Source: Rhodocyclaceae bacterium (GTDB lineage: Bacteria; Pseudomonadota; Gammaproteobacteria; Burkholderiales; Rhodocyclaceae). From it: 57,619 nucleotides of DNA. The DNA lies in contig JACAEF010000074.1 in the NCBI GenBank assembly GCA_013388985.1, positions 1 through 57,619 on the forward strand, read 5' to 3'. The translations under genes were made by a program, and so were the position numbers. The notes below the pieces were generated by a model that worked only from the letters and a program-made list of their open reading frames with translations, made no database searches and had not been told where the DNA came from. Positions 1 through 9,800 of this stretch are shown in pieces. Within the stretch, counting starts at the first letter, position 1. Each line of letters opens with the position of its first letter.

Positions 1-364
1 AGCCGCCGTCGGGCCACTCGAAGATGCGGTGGGTAAACGCCCAGTATTCCTCCAGCGTCTCGCCCTTCTTGGCGAAGACCGCGATGCCGTCCTTGGCGAT
101 CGCGGCGGCGGCATGGTCCTGGGTCGAGAAGATGTTGCACGAGGCCCAGCGCACTTGGGCGCCCAGCGCGGTGAGCGTCTCGATCAGCACCGCGGTCTGG
201 ATCGTCATGTGCAGCGAGCCGGAGATACGCGCGCCCTTCAAGGGCTGGCTGGCGGCGTATTCCTCGCGGATCGCCATCAGGCCAGGCATTTCGGTCTCGG
301 CGATCTTGATTTCCTTGCGGCCCCAGTCGGCGAGGCCCAGGTCGGCGACGACGTAGTCGGTCAT
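1..364 (-). CDS. ahcY: adenosylhomocysteinase, N-terminal part (cut by window edge)
   Basis: Cytosolic NAD-dependent enzyme that splits S-adenosylhomocysteine into adenosine and homocysteine, removing the inhibitory product of methyltransferases. About 121 residues are visible, reading [19 protein letters not shown] and then [17 protein letters not shown] and [20 protein letters not shown], which are the conserved N-terminal blocks of the family. The ATG at 364-362 follows GGAG (376-373). The gene lies downstream of metK on the same strand, with an SAH riboswitch between them, so it is probably induced by its own substrate. The remainder lies beyond position 1. Confidence 0.95.
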   Translation of the reverse strand, partial: MTDYVVADLGLADWGRKEIKIAETEMPGLMAIREEYAASQPLKGARISGSLHMTIQTAVLIETLTALGAQVRWASCNIFSTQDHAAAAIAKDGIAVFAKKGETLEEYWAFTHRIFEWPDGG

Positions 365-390
365 GGTGATTTCTCCATTCATGGTCAATG

Positions 391-467
391 AATGGGCGCC
401 GTTACCATGAACCTCGCGGCGAGCCTGACGATCGTGATCGACCGCTGCAGCGCCCCTCGCCGCGAGG
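391..467 (-). promoter_or_regulatory. S-adenosylhomocysteine (SAH) riboswitch upstream of ahcY
   Basis: On the minus strand the leader forms a perfect 12-bp stem: CCTCGCGGCGAG (467-456) pairs with CTCGCCGCGAGG (423-412). The conserved core words of the SAH class are present: GGGGCGCTGCAGCGG just inside the stem, CAGGCTCG closing it, and AACGGCGCCC after it. GGGCGC (455-450) can pair with GCGCCC (399-394), the pseudoknot expected for this class. The ahcY start codon follows 27 nt later. SAH riboswitches are known to switch ahcY on when SAH accumulates. Identification rests on motif and pairing by eye, not on a covariance model. Confidence 0.9.
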
Positions 468-476
468 CTGAGCATT

Positions 477-1643
<1,167 letters not shown>

Positions 1644-1985
1644 GAAAGCTCCTGTTCGTGTCTCCCCGCTGGATGGTCCGTCGGACCGGCTCGGGGGATC
1701 GGAGCTGGCGACGCTTTAGCAGTATTTGTAAGCCGCCCTGCAAGTTGTCCCGGCCGGTTGGGAAACGCTGATAAATCTACTGCGCGGGCGAATGGCGGCG
1801 TTGCGCGGTGCTCGCTTCCTCGCCTATCTGATTCGATATGTCTCGGTCGCTGCGCGCCGTGCGCCTTGCCCTTCGCCCGCTCGTAACGATTTCTTCAGCA
1901 TTTCCGGTGGAAAACCGGCGCCTTAACTCGGCGGAGGTCGCGGATAATAACGTTTTTTTGCGCGGCGTCAAACCGCATTTCCTGC
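1644..1985. other. divergent intergenic region between metK and the acyltransferase genes
   Basis: 342 bp without a convincing gene. It holds the metK leader hairpin at the left side and must hold promoters for both directions. A small stem CCGGT/ACCGG lies near 1904-1918, and a -10-like GATAAT sits at 1943-1948 reading right, without a well-spaced -35 box. The short open frames here have no recognisable product. Confidence 0.5.
1664..1696 (-). promoter_or_regulatory. hairpin in the metK leader
   Basis: A two-tier stem in the 5' untranslated region of metK: an outer CCCCG (1664-1668) with CGGGG (1692-1696), and an inner GGTCC (1675-1679) with GGACC (1683-1687) around a 3-nt loop. It lies about 20 nt upstream of the start codon. 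It could influence translation or be an mRNA-stability stem. I do not recognise it as a known SAM riboswitch class. Confidence 0.4.
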
Positions 1986-2798
1986 GTGGTCTTCCTCTTC
2001 CGTCTGCTCTCTCGCCTGCCTCTTTCGCTGCTGCACCGCTTGGGCGCCGGCTTGGGCTGGCTGGTCTATCTGCTGTCGCCGACCTATCGGCGCCACCTGC
2101 GCGAGAACATCGTCCAGGCCGGCTGCGCCGAGGCGTTGGGCGCCGCGGTGGCCGAGGCCGGCAAGAGCGTGCTCGAACTGCCGAAGCTCTGGTTGCGGCC
2201 GCAGGCGGAAGTGGTCGCCCGCGTCGTCCGCGTCACGGGCTGGGAGCTCGTCGAAGCGGCCTGGCAGGCCGGCCGCGGCATCCTGTTCCTCACCCCACAT
2301 CTGGGCTGCTTCGAGATCACCGCGCAGTATTACGCGAGCTTCCGGCCGATCACCGTGCTCTACCGGCGTCCGAAGCAGGACTGGCTCGCGCCGCTGGTCG
2401 AGCAGGGGCGCGGCGCCCATCTGCGGCTCGCGCCGGCCGATTTGGGCGGGGTGCGCAAGCTCCTGCAGGCATTGAAGGCCGGCGAGGCGGTCGGCATGCT
2501 GCCCGATCAGGCGCCGGGTGTCGGCGAGGGCGAATGGGCGCCGTTCTTCGGCCGGCCGGCCTGGACGATGACTCTCGCGCCGCGGCTCGCCCGCACGGGT
2601 GCGACGGTGATCCTCGCCTGGGCCGAGCGTCTGCCGCAAGGCGCCGGCTATCACCTGCGGCTCTCGAAGCCCCAAGGCGACGTCGCCACGCCGGCGGAGG
2701 TCAATCGCGAGATCGAGCGCCTCGTGCGGCAATGTCCCGGGCAATATCTGTGGGGCTACAACCGCTACAAGGTGCCGCGCGGGGTGCACAAGCCATGA
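1986..2798 (+). CDS. LpxL/HtrB-family lysophospholipid acyltransferase, first copy
   Basis: Inner-membrane acyltransferase of the family that adds secondary acyl chains to lipid A. The 270-residue protein has a hydrophobic N-terminus (MVFLFRLLSRLPLSLLHRLG), the catalytic H-x4-E motif in LTPHLGCFEIT and the downstream blocks YRRPKQDW and MLPDQAP. It ends in the WGYNRYK tail typical of this family. A GTG start at 1986 is used because no good ATG lies upstream. Its stop overlaps the start of a second homologue in an ATGA overlap, so the two are co-transcribed. Which acyl chain or position each enzyme serves cannot be told from sequence alone. Confidence 0.85.
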   Translation: MVFLFRLLSRLPLSLLHRLGAGLGWLVYLLSPTYRRHLRENIVQAGCAEALGAAVAEAGKSVLELPKLWLRPQAEVVARVVRVTGWELVEAAWQAGRGILFLTPHLGCFEITAQYYASFRPITVLYRRPKQDWLAPLVEQGRGAHLRLAPADLGGVRKLLQALKAGEAVGMLPDQAPGVGEGEWAPFFGRPAWTMTLAPRLARTGATVILAWAERLPQGAGYHLRLSKPQGDVATPAEVNREIERLVRQCPGQYLWGYNRYKVPRGVHKP

Positions 2799-3655
2799 TC
2801 CGGCTGCTCGCGCTGCTGATGCGGCTTCTCACCTGGCTGCCGTTTCCATTGCTGGCGGCATGCGGGCGTGGCCTCGGGCGGCTGCTCTACGTCCTGGGAC
2901 GCGAGCGGCGGCGGGTGACGCTGATCAATCTCGGCCTGTGCTTCCCGACGCTCTCCGCGCAGGAAAAGTCGGCGCTGGCGAAACGGCACTTCGCGCTGTT
3001 CGGCCGCAGTTTCCTCGAACGCGGGTTACTGTGGTGGTCGAGCCCCGAGCGCATCCGCCGCAGGGTGAGACTCGAAGGCAGGGAGCATCTCGACGCGCTC
3101 AAGGGCAAGCCGGTGATCCTTCTGGTGCCGCACTTCCTCGGCCTGGACGCTGCCTGGACGCGCCTGTCGATGGAATACGACATGTCCGGCATCTACGCCA
3201 ACCAGAAAAATCCGGTCTTCAATGCCCTGCTCTACGAGGGCCGGGCGCGTTTCGGCAAGTCGCTGATGCTCTCGCGCCAGGATGGCACGCGCCGCGGCGT
3301 CAAGGCGATCAAATCCGGCTATCCGTTCTTCTATCTGCCCGATCTCGACTACGGGCCGCGCGATGCGCTGTTCGTGCCGTTCTTCGGTGTGCCGGCGGCG
3401 ACCATCACCGGTCTCTCGAGGCTGGCGCGGCTGACCGGCGCCACCGTGCTGCCGGTGATCGCGCGCATGACCGAAAGCGGCTATGTGGTCCGCATCGGCG
3501 CGCCGTGGCAGGACTTTCCCGGCGAGAGCATCGAGGCCGATACGCGACGCATGAACGCTTTCATCGAAGCCGAGGTGCTGAAGATGCCGGAGCAGTATTA
3601 CTGGCTGCACAAGCGCTTCAAGACACGCCCGCCGGGGGAAAAACGGCCGTATTGA
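2795..3655 (+). CDS. LpxL/HtrB-family lysophospholipid acyltransferase, second copy
   Basis: A second lipid A type acyltransferase of 286 residues, starting [17 protein letters not shown] with an N-terminal membrane anchor. The catalytic H-x4-D is in [11 protein letters not shown], followed by [15 protein letters not shown], the conserved FYLPDLDYG block and a C-terminal [12 protein letters not shown]. It overlaps the preceding homologue by 4 bp. Residues about 57-65 (KSALAKRHF) are encoded by a 23/25 match to the dispersed 25-bp repeat, without an obvious change in protein length. The next gene, dapF, starts 50 bp downstream. Confidence 0.87.
   Translation: MIRLLALLMRLLTWLPFPLLAACGRGLGRLLYVLGRERRRVTLINLGLCFPTLSAQEKSALAKRHFALFGRSFLERGLLWWSSPERIRRRVRLEGREHLDALKGKPVILLVPHFLGLDAAWTRLSMEYDMSGIYANQKNPVFNALLYEGRARFGKSLMLSRQDGTRRGVKAIKSGYPFFYLPDLDYGPRDALFVPFFGVPAATITGLSRLARLTGATVLPVIARMTESGYVVRIGAPWQDFPGESIEADTRRMNAFIEAEVLKMPEQYYWLHKRFKTRPPGEKRPY
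2965..2989 (-). repeat. dispersed 25-bp repeat, copy inside the second acyltransferase gene
   Basis: Matches the reverse complement of the repeat at 23 of 25 positions (AAA replaces GGG/A near its end). Read in frame it gives KSALAKRH. Confidence 0.6.
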
Positions 3656-3704
3656 ACCGCTATTGCCGCAAGCCGGCGTGGCCGGGACGGCGTATGCTTT
3701 TCCG

Positions 3705-4550
3705 ATGAAGATCCGTTTCACCAAGATGCACGGGCTCGGCAACGACTTCGTCGTGCTCGACGCCGTGCGCCAGAACTTCGTGCCGACGCCCGCGCAGGCG
3801 CGCTGGCTCGCCGACCGGCATTTCGGTGTCGGCTGCGACCAGATCCTCGTCGTCGAGCCGCCGCAGACCGGGATTGCAGATTTTCGCTATCGCATCTTCA
3901 ACGCCGACGGCGGCGAGGTCGAGCAATGCGGCAACGGCGCGCGCTGCTTCGTGCGCTTCGTTCACGAGCAGGGTCTGACGACCAAGCGCGAAATCCGCGT
4001 CGAGACGCTCGCCGGCATCATCACGCCACGGCTGGAAGACAACGGCGAGGTGACGGTGGACATGGGCGTGCCGCGCTGGCAGCCGGCCGAGATCCCCTTC
4101 CTTGCCGATAGCGACGAACTGGTGCAGATCCTCGAATTCGCCGGCCGCAGCGCGCGGATCACGGCCGTTTCGATGGGCAATCCGCATGCCGTGCAGGTCG
4201 TCGACCACGTCGACAGCGCGCCGGTGGCGCGCGACGGCCCGCTGATCGAGGCGCATCCGCGCTTTCCCAAGCGCGTCAATGCCGGTTTCATGGAGGTCGT
4301 CGATCGCCACCACATCCGCCTGCGCGTATATGAGCGCGGCGCCGGCGAGACGCTCGCCTGCGGCACCGGTGCCTGCGCCGCCGCGGTGGTGGGCATCCGG
4401 CGCAATCTTCTCGATTCGCCGGTGCGCGTGGCGACGCGCGGCGGCGAGCTGACGATCGCCTGGGAGGGCATGGGACGGCCGGTGCGGATGACGGGGCCGG
4501 CCGTCACCGTGTTCACAGGCGAACTCGAACTGCCCAAGGAGATCGCATGA
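3705..4550 (+). CDS. dapF: diaminopimelate epimerase
   Basis: Converts LL- to meso-diaminopimelate, the immediate precursor of lysine and of the peptidoglycan cross-linking residue. The 281-residue protein starts [20 protein letters not shown]. It has both catalytic cysteines in their signature motifs, Cys75 in EQCGNGARC and Cys219 in LACGTGACA. The ATG at 3705 is chosen over upstream in-frame codons because it matches the family N-terminus. The stop overlaps the DUF484 gene by 4 bp, in the common dapF-DUF484-xerC order. lysA, the next step towards lysine, is elsewhere in this window. Confidence 0.97.
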   Translation: MKIRFTKMHGLGNDFVVLDAVRQNFVPTPAQARWLADRHFGVGCDQILVVEPPQTGIADFRYRIFNADGGEVEQCGNGARCFVRFVHEQGLTTKREIRVETLAGIITPRLEDNGEVTVDMGVPRWQPAEIPFLADSDELVQILEFAGRSARITAVSMGNPHAVQVVDHVDSAPVARDGPLIEAHPRFPKRVNAGFMEVVDRHHIRLRVYERGAGETLACGTGACAAAVVGIRRNLLDSPVRVATRGGELTIAWEGMGRPVRMTGPAVTVFTGELELPKEIA

Positions 4551-5206
4551 ACCTCGCAGCCAAGGATGTCGCCCAGTACCTGAAGGATCATCCGGACTTC
4601 TTCAACCAGTATGCCGAGCTGCTCACGCATCTCGTCATCCCCGATCCGCACGGCGGGCGCGCGGTATCGATCACCGAGCGGCAGATCGGCGCCTTGCGCG
4701 ATCAGGTGCGCCGGCTCGAAGCCAAGCTCGCCGAGCTGCTGCGCTTCGGCGAGGAGAACGACGTGCTGTCGGCGAAGACGCACCGGCTGGCGGTCGCGCT
4801 GGCCCGCTCCGGCGACAGCGCCAGCGTGCTCTTGGTGTTGTATGCACACTTGGGCGGGACTTTCGCGATTCCCCATGTCGCGCTGCGCTTGTGGGGCATG
4901 CCGGGCGATCCCGAGGCGCTGGAATTCCAGCCGGTCAGTGCCGAGGCGAAAGACTACGTCCAAGGGTTGCAGCGGCCCTATTGCGGCGCCGGCAGCGGCC
5001 TGGACGTCGTCGACTGGTTCGGCGAGGAGGGCAAGGAAGTGCGTTCGATCGCGCTCGTTCCCTTACGCGACGAGGAGACCACTTTCGGCCTCATCGCGCT
5101 CGGCAGCGAGGAGCCGGAACGCTTCTATGCCGAGATGGGCACCGTCTATCTCGAACGCATCGGCGAGCTGGCTTCCGCCGCACTCGTGCGCACCCTGGGC
5201 GGATGA
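4547..5206 (+). CDS. DUF484 family protein
   Basis: Protein of 219 residues of the DUF484 family, which has a GAF-like fold and no established biochemical role. It starts [19 protein letters not shown], with the family pattern of a short helical N-terminus and the phrase [13 protein letters not shown] coiled-coil-like stretch ([22 protein letters not shown]) leads into a GAF-like domain ending [19 protein letters not shown]. It is translationally coupled to dapF upstream and xerC downstream, the usual context of this family in proteobacteria. Confidence 0.85.
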   Translation: MNLAAKDVAQYLKDHPDFFNQYAELLTHLVIPDPHGGRAVSITERQIGALRDQVRRLEAKLAELLRFGEENDVLSAKTHRLAVALARSGDSASVLLVLYAHLGGTFAIPHVALRLWGMPGDPEALEFQPVSAEAKDYVQGLQRPYCGAGSGLDVVDWFGEEGKEVRSIALVPLRDEETTFGLIALGSEEPERFYAEMGTVYLERIGELASAALVRTLGG

Positions 5207-6090
5207 GCGAGGCGACCGTAGAGCGCTTCCTCGCCGAGCTCGCCCATCAGCGCGGCCTGAGCCCGCACACGCTGGCGGCCTACCGCCGCGATCTCGACCT
5301 GCTCGCCGCGGGCAGCGACGGGCGTTCGCTCGAAACCCTGCAGGCTCACGATCTCAGGCGCCAGGCGATGCGCCTGCACGGGCGGGGCCTTTCGCCGCGT
5401 TCCGTGGCGCGCACATTGTCGGCCTGGCGTGCGTTCTACCGCTGGCTGGCGCGGCGCGGCGCGCTCGCCATCGATCCCTGCGCGGGCCTGCGGGCACCCA
5501 AGCGGCCGCGTGCGCTGCCCAAAGCCCTGCGGCCGGAACAGGCCGGCGCGCTGCTCGATGCCGCCGCGGGCGACGATGCGCTTGCCGTGCGCGACCGCGC
5601 GATGTTCGAGCTGTTCTACTCGTCGGGGCTGCGCCTGGCCGAACTCGTCTCGCTCGACGTCCAAGGTGGCCTCGATCTTTCTGCCGGCGAGGTGACGGTG
5701 ACCGGCAAGCGGGGCAAGACACGCACGGTGCCGGTGGGCCGCAAGGCCACCAAAGCGCTCGAAGACTGGCTCGATCGACGCGACACGCTCGCGGCGGCCG
5801 ACGAGCCGGCGTTGTTCGTCAGCCGGCGAGGCCGGCGGCTTTCCGCCCGCGCCGTCGAACTGCGTCTGACGCAGTGGGCGAGGAAGAGCGGCCTCGGGCA
5901 GCACGTCCATCCGCACATGCTGCGCCACTCGTTCGCCAGCCATGTGCTGCAATCCTCGGGGGATCTGCGCGCGGTGCAGGAGATGCTCGGCCATGCGAGC
6001 ATCGCCACGACGCAGATCTACACGCATCTGGACTTCCAGCATCTGGCGAAGGTGTATGACAACGCGCATCCGCGCGCCCACAAGAAATGA
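5203..6090 (+). CDS. xerC: tyrosine recombinase XerC
   Basis: Site-specific recombinase that, with XerD, resolves chromosome dimers at dif. The 295-residue protein has an N-terminal SAM-like core-binding domain (about 1-90) and a C-terminal catalytic domain. The complete catalytic set is visible: Arg144 (SSGLRLAEL), Lys169 (TGKRGKTR), His238 and Arg241 (HMLRHSFASH), His264 (MLGHASI) and nucleophile Tyr273 (TTQIYTHLD). The ATG at 5203 overlaps the DUF484 stop. Chromosomal context (dapF-DUF484-xerC) supports XerC rather than a phage integrase. Confidence 0.94.
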   Translation: MSEATVERFLAELAHQRGLSPHTLAAYRRDLDLLAAGSDGRSLETLQAHDLRRQAMRLHGRGLSPRSVARTLSAWRAFYRWLARRGALAIDPCAGLRAPKRPRALPKALRPEQAGALLDAAAGDDALAVRDRAMFELFYSSGLRLAELVSLDVQGGLDLSAGEVTVTGKRGKTRTVPVGRKATKALEDWLDRRDTLAAADEPALFVSRRGRRLSARAVELRLTQWARKSGLGQHVHPHMLRHSFASHVLQSSGDLRAVQEMLGHASIATTQIYTHLDFQHLAKVYDNAHPRAHKK

Positions 6091-7280
6091 CCGCCACACT
6101 GATCCTCCATCCCGGCAAGGAGCGCTCTGTCTTACGCCGCCATCCGTGGGTGTTCGACACCTCGGTGGCGCGGCTCGACGGCCATGCACGCCCCGGCGAT
6201 ACCGTCCTAGTCGCCGATGCTCATGGCAAGCCGCTGGCGAAAGCGGCCTATAGCCCGAAATCGAAGATTCGCGCCCGCGTCTGGAGCTTCGAGGTCGACA
6301 CGCCGATCGATCATGCGTTCTTCAAGCGCCGCGTCGCGCAAGCCGTGCGCCGCCGCGCCGCGCTGCCGGAACTTTCCGGCCAGCAGGGGCTGCGGCTCAT
6401 TCACGCCGAGTCCGACGGCCTGCCCGGCGTGATCGCCGACCAATACGGCGATACGGTGGTCGTGCAGCTCACCAGCGCCGGCGCCGAGAAATGGCGCGCG
6501 GCGATCGTCGCTGGGCTCGTCAAGGCGACCGGCTGCGCACGCGTCTATGAACGCTCGGACTCCGAGGTGCGCGGGCTCGAAGGGCTCGAACCGGCGACCG
6601 GCTGGCTTTTTGGCGAGCCGCCGGCGGGCGAGATCGTCATCGCAGAGCATGGCGTGAAGATGGCCGTGGATGTTTTCGCCGGCCACAAGACCGGCTTCTA
6701 TCTCGACCAGCGCGAGAACCGGCGGCTCCTGGCCGAGCTCTCGAAGGGCAAACGCGTGCTCAACTGTTTCTGCTACACCGGCGGCTTTTCCCTGCAAGCC
6801 TTGGCGGGCGGCGCGGCAAGCGTGCTGTCGATCGACAGCTCGCAGCCTGCGCTCGAGCGTGCGGCGGCGAACCTCGCGCTGAACCCTGTGCTCGACGCGG
6901 CAAAAGCCGAATGGCGCTGCGCCAACGTCTTCGACGAGCTGCGCAAACTGAAAGCGGCCGGGGAAGCCTTCGACCTGATCGTGCTCGACCCGCCCAAGTT
7001 CGCGCCATCGAGCGCCCACGCCGAGCGCGCTGCCCGCGCCTACAAGGACATCAACCTGCTCGGCTTCAGGCTGCTGGCGCCGGGCGGCTTGCTGATGAGC
7101 TACTCCTGCTCGGGCGGCATCGGCGTCGAACTGTTCCAGAAGATCGTCGCCGGCGCGGCTGCGGATAGTGGTCGAACCGCGCGTATCGTCAAGCGGCTGC
7201 AGGGCGCGGCGGATCACCCGGTCGATCTCGCCTTTCCCGAGGGCGAATATCTCAAAGGGCTGCTGGTCCAAGTCGAGTAG
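6087..7280 (+). CDS. rlmI: 23S rRNA (cytosine-5) methyltransferase, RlmI family
   Basis: SAM-dependent methyltransferase whose E. coli counterpart makes m5C1962 in 23S rRNA. The 397-residue protein starts with a PUA-like domain (LHPGKERSVLRRHPWVFDTS). It continues with the family blocks YLDQRENRR and LNCFCYTGGFSLQA (SAM motif I), then IVLDPPKFAPS (motif IV) and a C-terminal GEYLKGLLVQV. The start overlaps the xerC stop by 4 bp. It converges on a DUF3299 gene; the 30 bp between the two stops hold a perfect copy of the dispersed repeat. Confidence 0.9.
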   Translation: MTATLILHPGKERSVLRRHPWVFDTSVARLDGHARPGDTVLVADAHGKPLAKAAYSPKSKIRARVWSFEVDTPIDHAFFKRRVAQAVRRRAALPELSGQQGLRLIHAESDGLPGVIADQYGDTVVVQLTSAGAEKWRAAIVAGLVKATGCARVYERSDSEVRGLEGLEPATGWLFGEPPAGEIVIAEHGVKMAVDVFAGHKTGFYLDQRENRRLLAELSKGKRVLNCFCYTGGFSLQALAGGAASVLSIDSSQPALERAAANLALNPVLDAAKAEWRCANVFDELRKLKAAGEAFDLIVLDPPKFAPSSAHAERAARAYKDINLLGFRLLAPGGLLMSYSCSGGIGVELFQKIVAGAAADSGRTARIVKRLQGAADHPVDLAFPEGEYLKGLLVQVE

Positions 7281-7286
7281 GTCAGG

Positions 7287-7311
7287 GTGCCGTCCCGCCA
7301 GCGCCGACTTT
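7287..7311 (+). repeat. dispersed 25-bp repeat, perfect copy between rlmI and the DUF3299 gene
   Basis: Exact 25-bp copy (GTGCCGTCCCG at its left end, CAGCGCCGACTTT at its right end). It fills the gap between two convergent genes and its last base is the last base of the DUF3299 stop codon. It has no obvious stem, so it is not a classical terminator. Confidence 0.85.
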
Positions 7312-7838
7312 CACTTCTTCTTCGGCGCTTCCTCGTAGGGCGCGACCTTGTCGACGGCGAGCCGGTAGCCGGCCACGCCCCATTGCGTCTCGCCGCGCTG
7401 CACGGAGAGCGTGCCATACACCCACAGCGGCACCATCATCTTCACGCCGGCAAGCGGCCGCGCGGATTTCGCGTGGATGATCTGGTTCGCCGGCGGCGGC
7501 GGGGTGTGGATGCAGGCGCCGAAATAGGGAACGATGAGGAATTCGGTGACCTTGTCGCCGACGCGCTCCAAGGGCAGCGCGAAGCCGGCGATGCGCACTT
7601 TCTTGCCGTCGAGCGCGGGGTCGGCGGGCGCGTCGTCCCATTCCTTTTTCAGCCGCTCGAGCGCCTCCATCGCGCGCGGATCGCTGTCGTTGAGTTTCGA
7701 CAGATCGAGGCCCTTGAATTGCGCCGCGGGATCCCAGCCTTTCGGCACCAGCGCTTCCCATTTGATCTCGGGCCAGGGCTCGGCGGCGGCCAGATGCGTC
7801 GCGGCGAAGATCGCCACGAGAAAAACCGGCAGTTTCAT
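7311..7838 (-). CDS. DUF3299 periplasmic protein (ZrgE-like)
   Basis: Small exported protein of 175 residues with a clear signal peptide (MKLPVFLVAIFAATHLAAA). The family block LVPYFGACIHTPPPPANQII includes a Cys/His pair that could bind metal or take part in redox chemistry. The gene is the last of the leftward zinc operon, 3 bp after the permease stop. DUF3299 proteins accompany DUF2796 and a MacB-like ABC pair in the zinc-regulated Zrg system described in Vibrio. That analogy suggests a role in zinc uptake, but no activity can be read from the sequence. Confidence 0.75.
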   Translation of the reverse strand: MKLPVFLVAIFAATHLAAAEPWPEIKWEALVPKGWDPAAQFKGLDLSKLNDSDPRAMEALERLKKEWDDAPADPALDGKKVRIAGFALPLERVGDKVTEFLIVPYFGACIHTPPPPANQIIHAKSARPLAGVKMMVPLWVYGTLSVQRGETQWGVAGYRLAVDKVAPYEEAPKKK

Positions 7839-7841
7839 TTC

Positions 7842-9101
7842 TCAACTCCTAGGGGTAAGCCCGTCCGCCAGCGACATGCGCCACGCTCGCCAACCGGGCG
7901 CGAGGCTGGCGAAAAGCCCCGTGGCGAGGATGGCGCCCAAGAGCCGCCATTCGTCGCCGGCCGGCGGACGCAGCGTCAGATGCACGCCGAACTGCGCCTG
8001 CGCGAACGGGGCGAGGAGGGCGATGCCAACGGTCAGCAGCGCAACGCCGAGCGCCGTGCCGAGCGCGGTGACCGCGAGCCCCTCGACGGTGAGCATCAGG
8101 AAGATGTCGCGCGGCCCGGCGCCGAGGCTCCTCAAGATGGCGAGCTCGCGCCGCCGCTCGTTGAGGCCGGCGAGCAGCGTCGCGGCGAGTCCCGCGAGGC
8201 CGACGACCACGACGAGCGCCGAGACGGCGAACAAGGTGCGCTCGACGAGGCCCAGCGTCTGCCAGAGCTCGTCGAGTGCTACCCCCGGCATCACGGCCAG
8301 GAGCGGCTCGCCGCGAAAGTTGTTGATGAAGCGCTGCACGCGGAAAACGTCGGCGCGGTTCTTGAGGCCGACGAGCAGCGCGGTGATCTCCTTCGGGGCG
8401 AGGTCGAACTTCCTCACCTGCTCGGGCGGAATCGACAGCCCCGGCAGCGGCGCGCCGCCCACCCAGTCGAGGTGGATCGCGGTGATCGCCTCGAGGCTCA
8501 CATGCACGCTGCGGTCGACCGGCGTGCCGGTGGGGGCGAGCACGCCGACGACGCTGAAGGGCTTGTCGGCATGCTCGGGCCCCAGCTCCGCCATGCCATG
8601 GCTCAGCACGATGCGGTCGCCGACCCGATAATTCAGCGCGCGCGCCACGTCGCTGCCGAGCACGGCTTCGAACACGCCGGCGAAGGGCTGCCCCGCCGCG
8701 AAGGCGAGCGGCCGGCCGTCGGCATAGCGGAAGTGCTCGAAGTAAGCGGGCGTCGTGCCGACCACCGGAAAGCCGCGATGGCCGTCGCCGAGCGAGATCG
8801 GTACGGCCCAGGCCACCGCGGGATTCGATGCGATCGCCTCGAAGCTCTCCCAGCGGATGTTGTTCGTCGCGGCGCCGGAATGAAAGACGGCATAGAGCAT
8901 CAGCTGCACGCCGCCGGTGCGCGCGCCGACGACGAGGTCGACGCCGGAGATCGATTGCCCGAAGCTCTGCCGCGCGTCATGGCGCACGCGCTCGACGGCG
9001 AGGAGCAGCGCCGAGGAGAGCGCGACGGCGACGAGCGCGATGGAAAGCGTGAGCCGGCGCGCCCAGGCGCTTTTCATGGCAAGGAGCAAGACCGCTTTCA
9101 T
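7842..9101 (-). CDS. ABC transporter permease, MacB/FtsX type (ZrgC-like)
   Basis: Inner-membrane permease of 419 residues with the MacB/FtsX topology: an N-terminal transmembrane helix (TLSIALVAVALSSALLLAV), a large periplasmic domain (about 40-280) and three C-terminal helices (for example LFAVSALVVVVGLAGLAATLLAG). The ERRRELAILRSLGAGPRDI block is the cytoplasmic coupling element of this family. The ATG at 9101 overlaps the ATPase stop by 4 bp. Such exchangers often move proteins or lipids rather than ions, so here it may act on a periplasmic zinc-binding partner. Confidence 0.85.
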   Translation of the reverse strand: MKAVLLLAMKSAWARRLTLSIALVAVALSSALLLAVERVRHDARQSFGQSISGVDLVVGARTGGVQLMLYAVFHSGAATNNIRWESFEAIASNPAVAWAVPISLGDGHRGFPVVGTTPAYFEHFRYADGRPLAFAAGQPFAGVFEAVLGSDVARALNYRVGDRIVLSHGMAELGPEHADKPFSVVGVLAPTGTPVDRSVHVSLEAITAIHLDWVGGAPLPGLSIPPEQVRKFDLAPKEITALLVGLKNRADVFRVQRFINNFRGEPLLAVMPGVALDELWQTLGLVERTLFAVSALVVVVGLAGLAATLLAGLNERRRELAILRSLGAGPRDIFLMLTVEGLAVTALGTALGVALLTVGIALLAPFAQAQFGVHLTLRPPAGDEWRLLGAILATGLFASLAPGWRAWRMSLADGLTPRS

Positions 9102-9790
9102 GGCTCGATTTCCACGGCAGCGCGGTTGATCTCGGCGAGCGCGACGACGCGGTCGAAATGCGCGGCGAGCCTTATATCGTGGCTCACGAACAGGAGTGTT
9201 GCGCCGACTGCCGCCGCCTCGTTGAGCAAAAGGTCGATGAAGACCTGCTGGCGCTCTGCGTCGAGCGCCGAGGTCGGCTCGTCGGCGATGAGGATCTCGG
9301 GCCGGCCGATCAGGGCGCGCGCCGCCGCGACGCGCTGCTGCTGGCCGACGGAGAGAAGGGCGGCAGGCTTCGACCACAGCTCGGGCGCGAGGTCGAGCTC
9401 GGTCAATAGGCGCGCGGCCTCCTCATTCGGCCGGCCCGCGCGTGCGCGCCGCCGCGCCGAGAAGGTGCAGGGCAAGAGCACATTGTCGAGCGCCGAGAGC
9501 CAGGGCAGCAGGTTGAACTGCTGGAAGACGAAGCCGATGTGATCCGCCCGGAAGGCATCGCGCGCGCGATTCGGCAGCCGCACGAGGTCTTCCCCGAGCA
9601 GCGCGACGCGCCCGCGCTCGGGTACGGCCACCCCGCCCAGGAGGCCGAGCAGCGTGCTTTTGCCGGAACCCGAAGGGCCGTGGAGAAAGACGCGCTCGCC
9701 CGCCGCGACTTCGAAATGCGCGATGTCGAGGCAGGGCGCGGCTTGGCGCGGCCAGCGGAACAGCAGTTGGTCGAGGACGAGCGCGCTCAT
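9098..9790 (-). CDS. ABC transporter ATP-binding protein, LolD/MacB type (ZrgB-like)
   Basis: Cytosolic ATPase of 230 residues pairing with the downstream permease. Walker A is GPSGSGKST, the Q-loop is FVFQQFNLLPWLSALDN, Walker B with the D-loop is ILIADEPTSALD and the switch His is in LLFVSHDIRLA. The signature motif is LSVGQQQR rather than LSGGQQQR, an unusual substitution for this family. The gene follows the DUF2796 gene by 10 bp. Its position in the operon supports a role in Zur-controlled metal acquisition. Confidence 0.88.
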   Translation of the reverse strand: MSALVLDQLLFRWPRQAAPCLDIAHFEVAAGERVFLHGPSGSGKSTLLGLLGGVAVPERGRVALLGEDLVRLPNRARDAFRADHIGFVFQQFNLLPWLSALDNVLLPCTFSARRRARAGRPNEEAARLLTELDLAPELWSKPAALLSVGQQQRVAAARALIGRPEILIADEPTSALDAERQQVFIDLLLNEAAAVGATLLFVSHDIRLAAHFDRVVALAEINRAAVEIEP

Positions 9791-9800
9791 GCGCCCGAGC

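Noticed and set aside
1838-2794. N-terminal extension of the second acyltransferase in frame from 1838
   Set aside because: Reads through the first acyltransferase gene out of frame and looks like random Arg/Gly/Ala sequence; the ATG at 2795 gives the family N-terminus.
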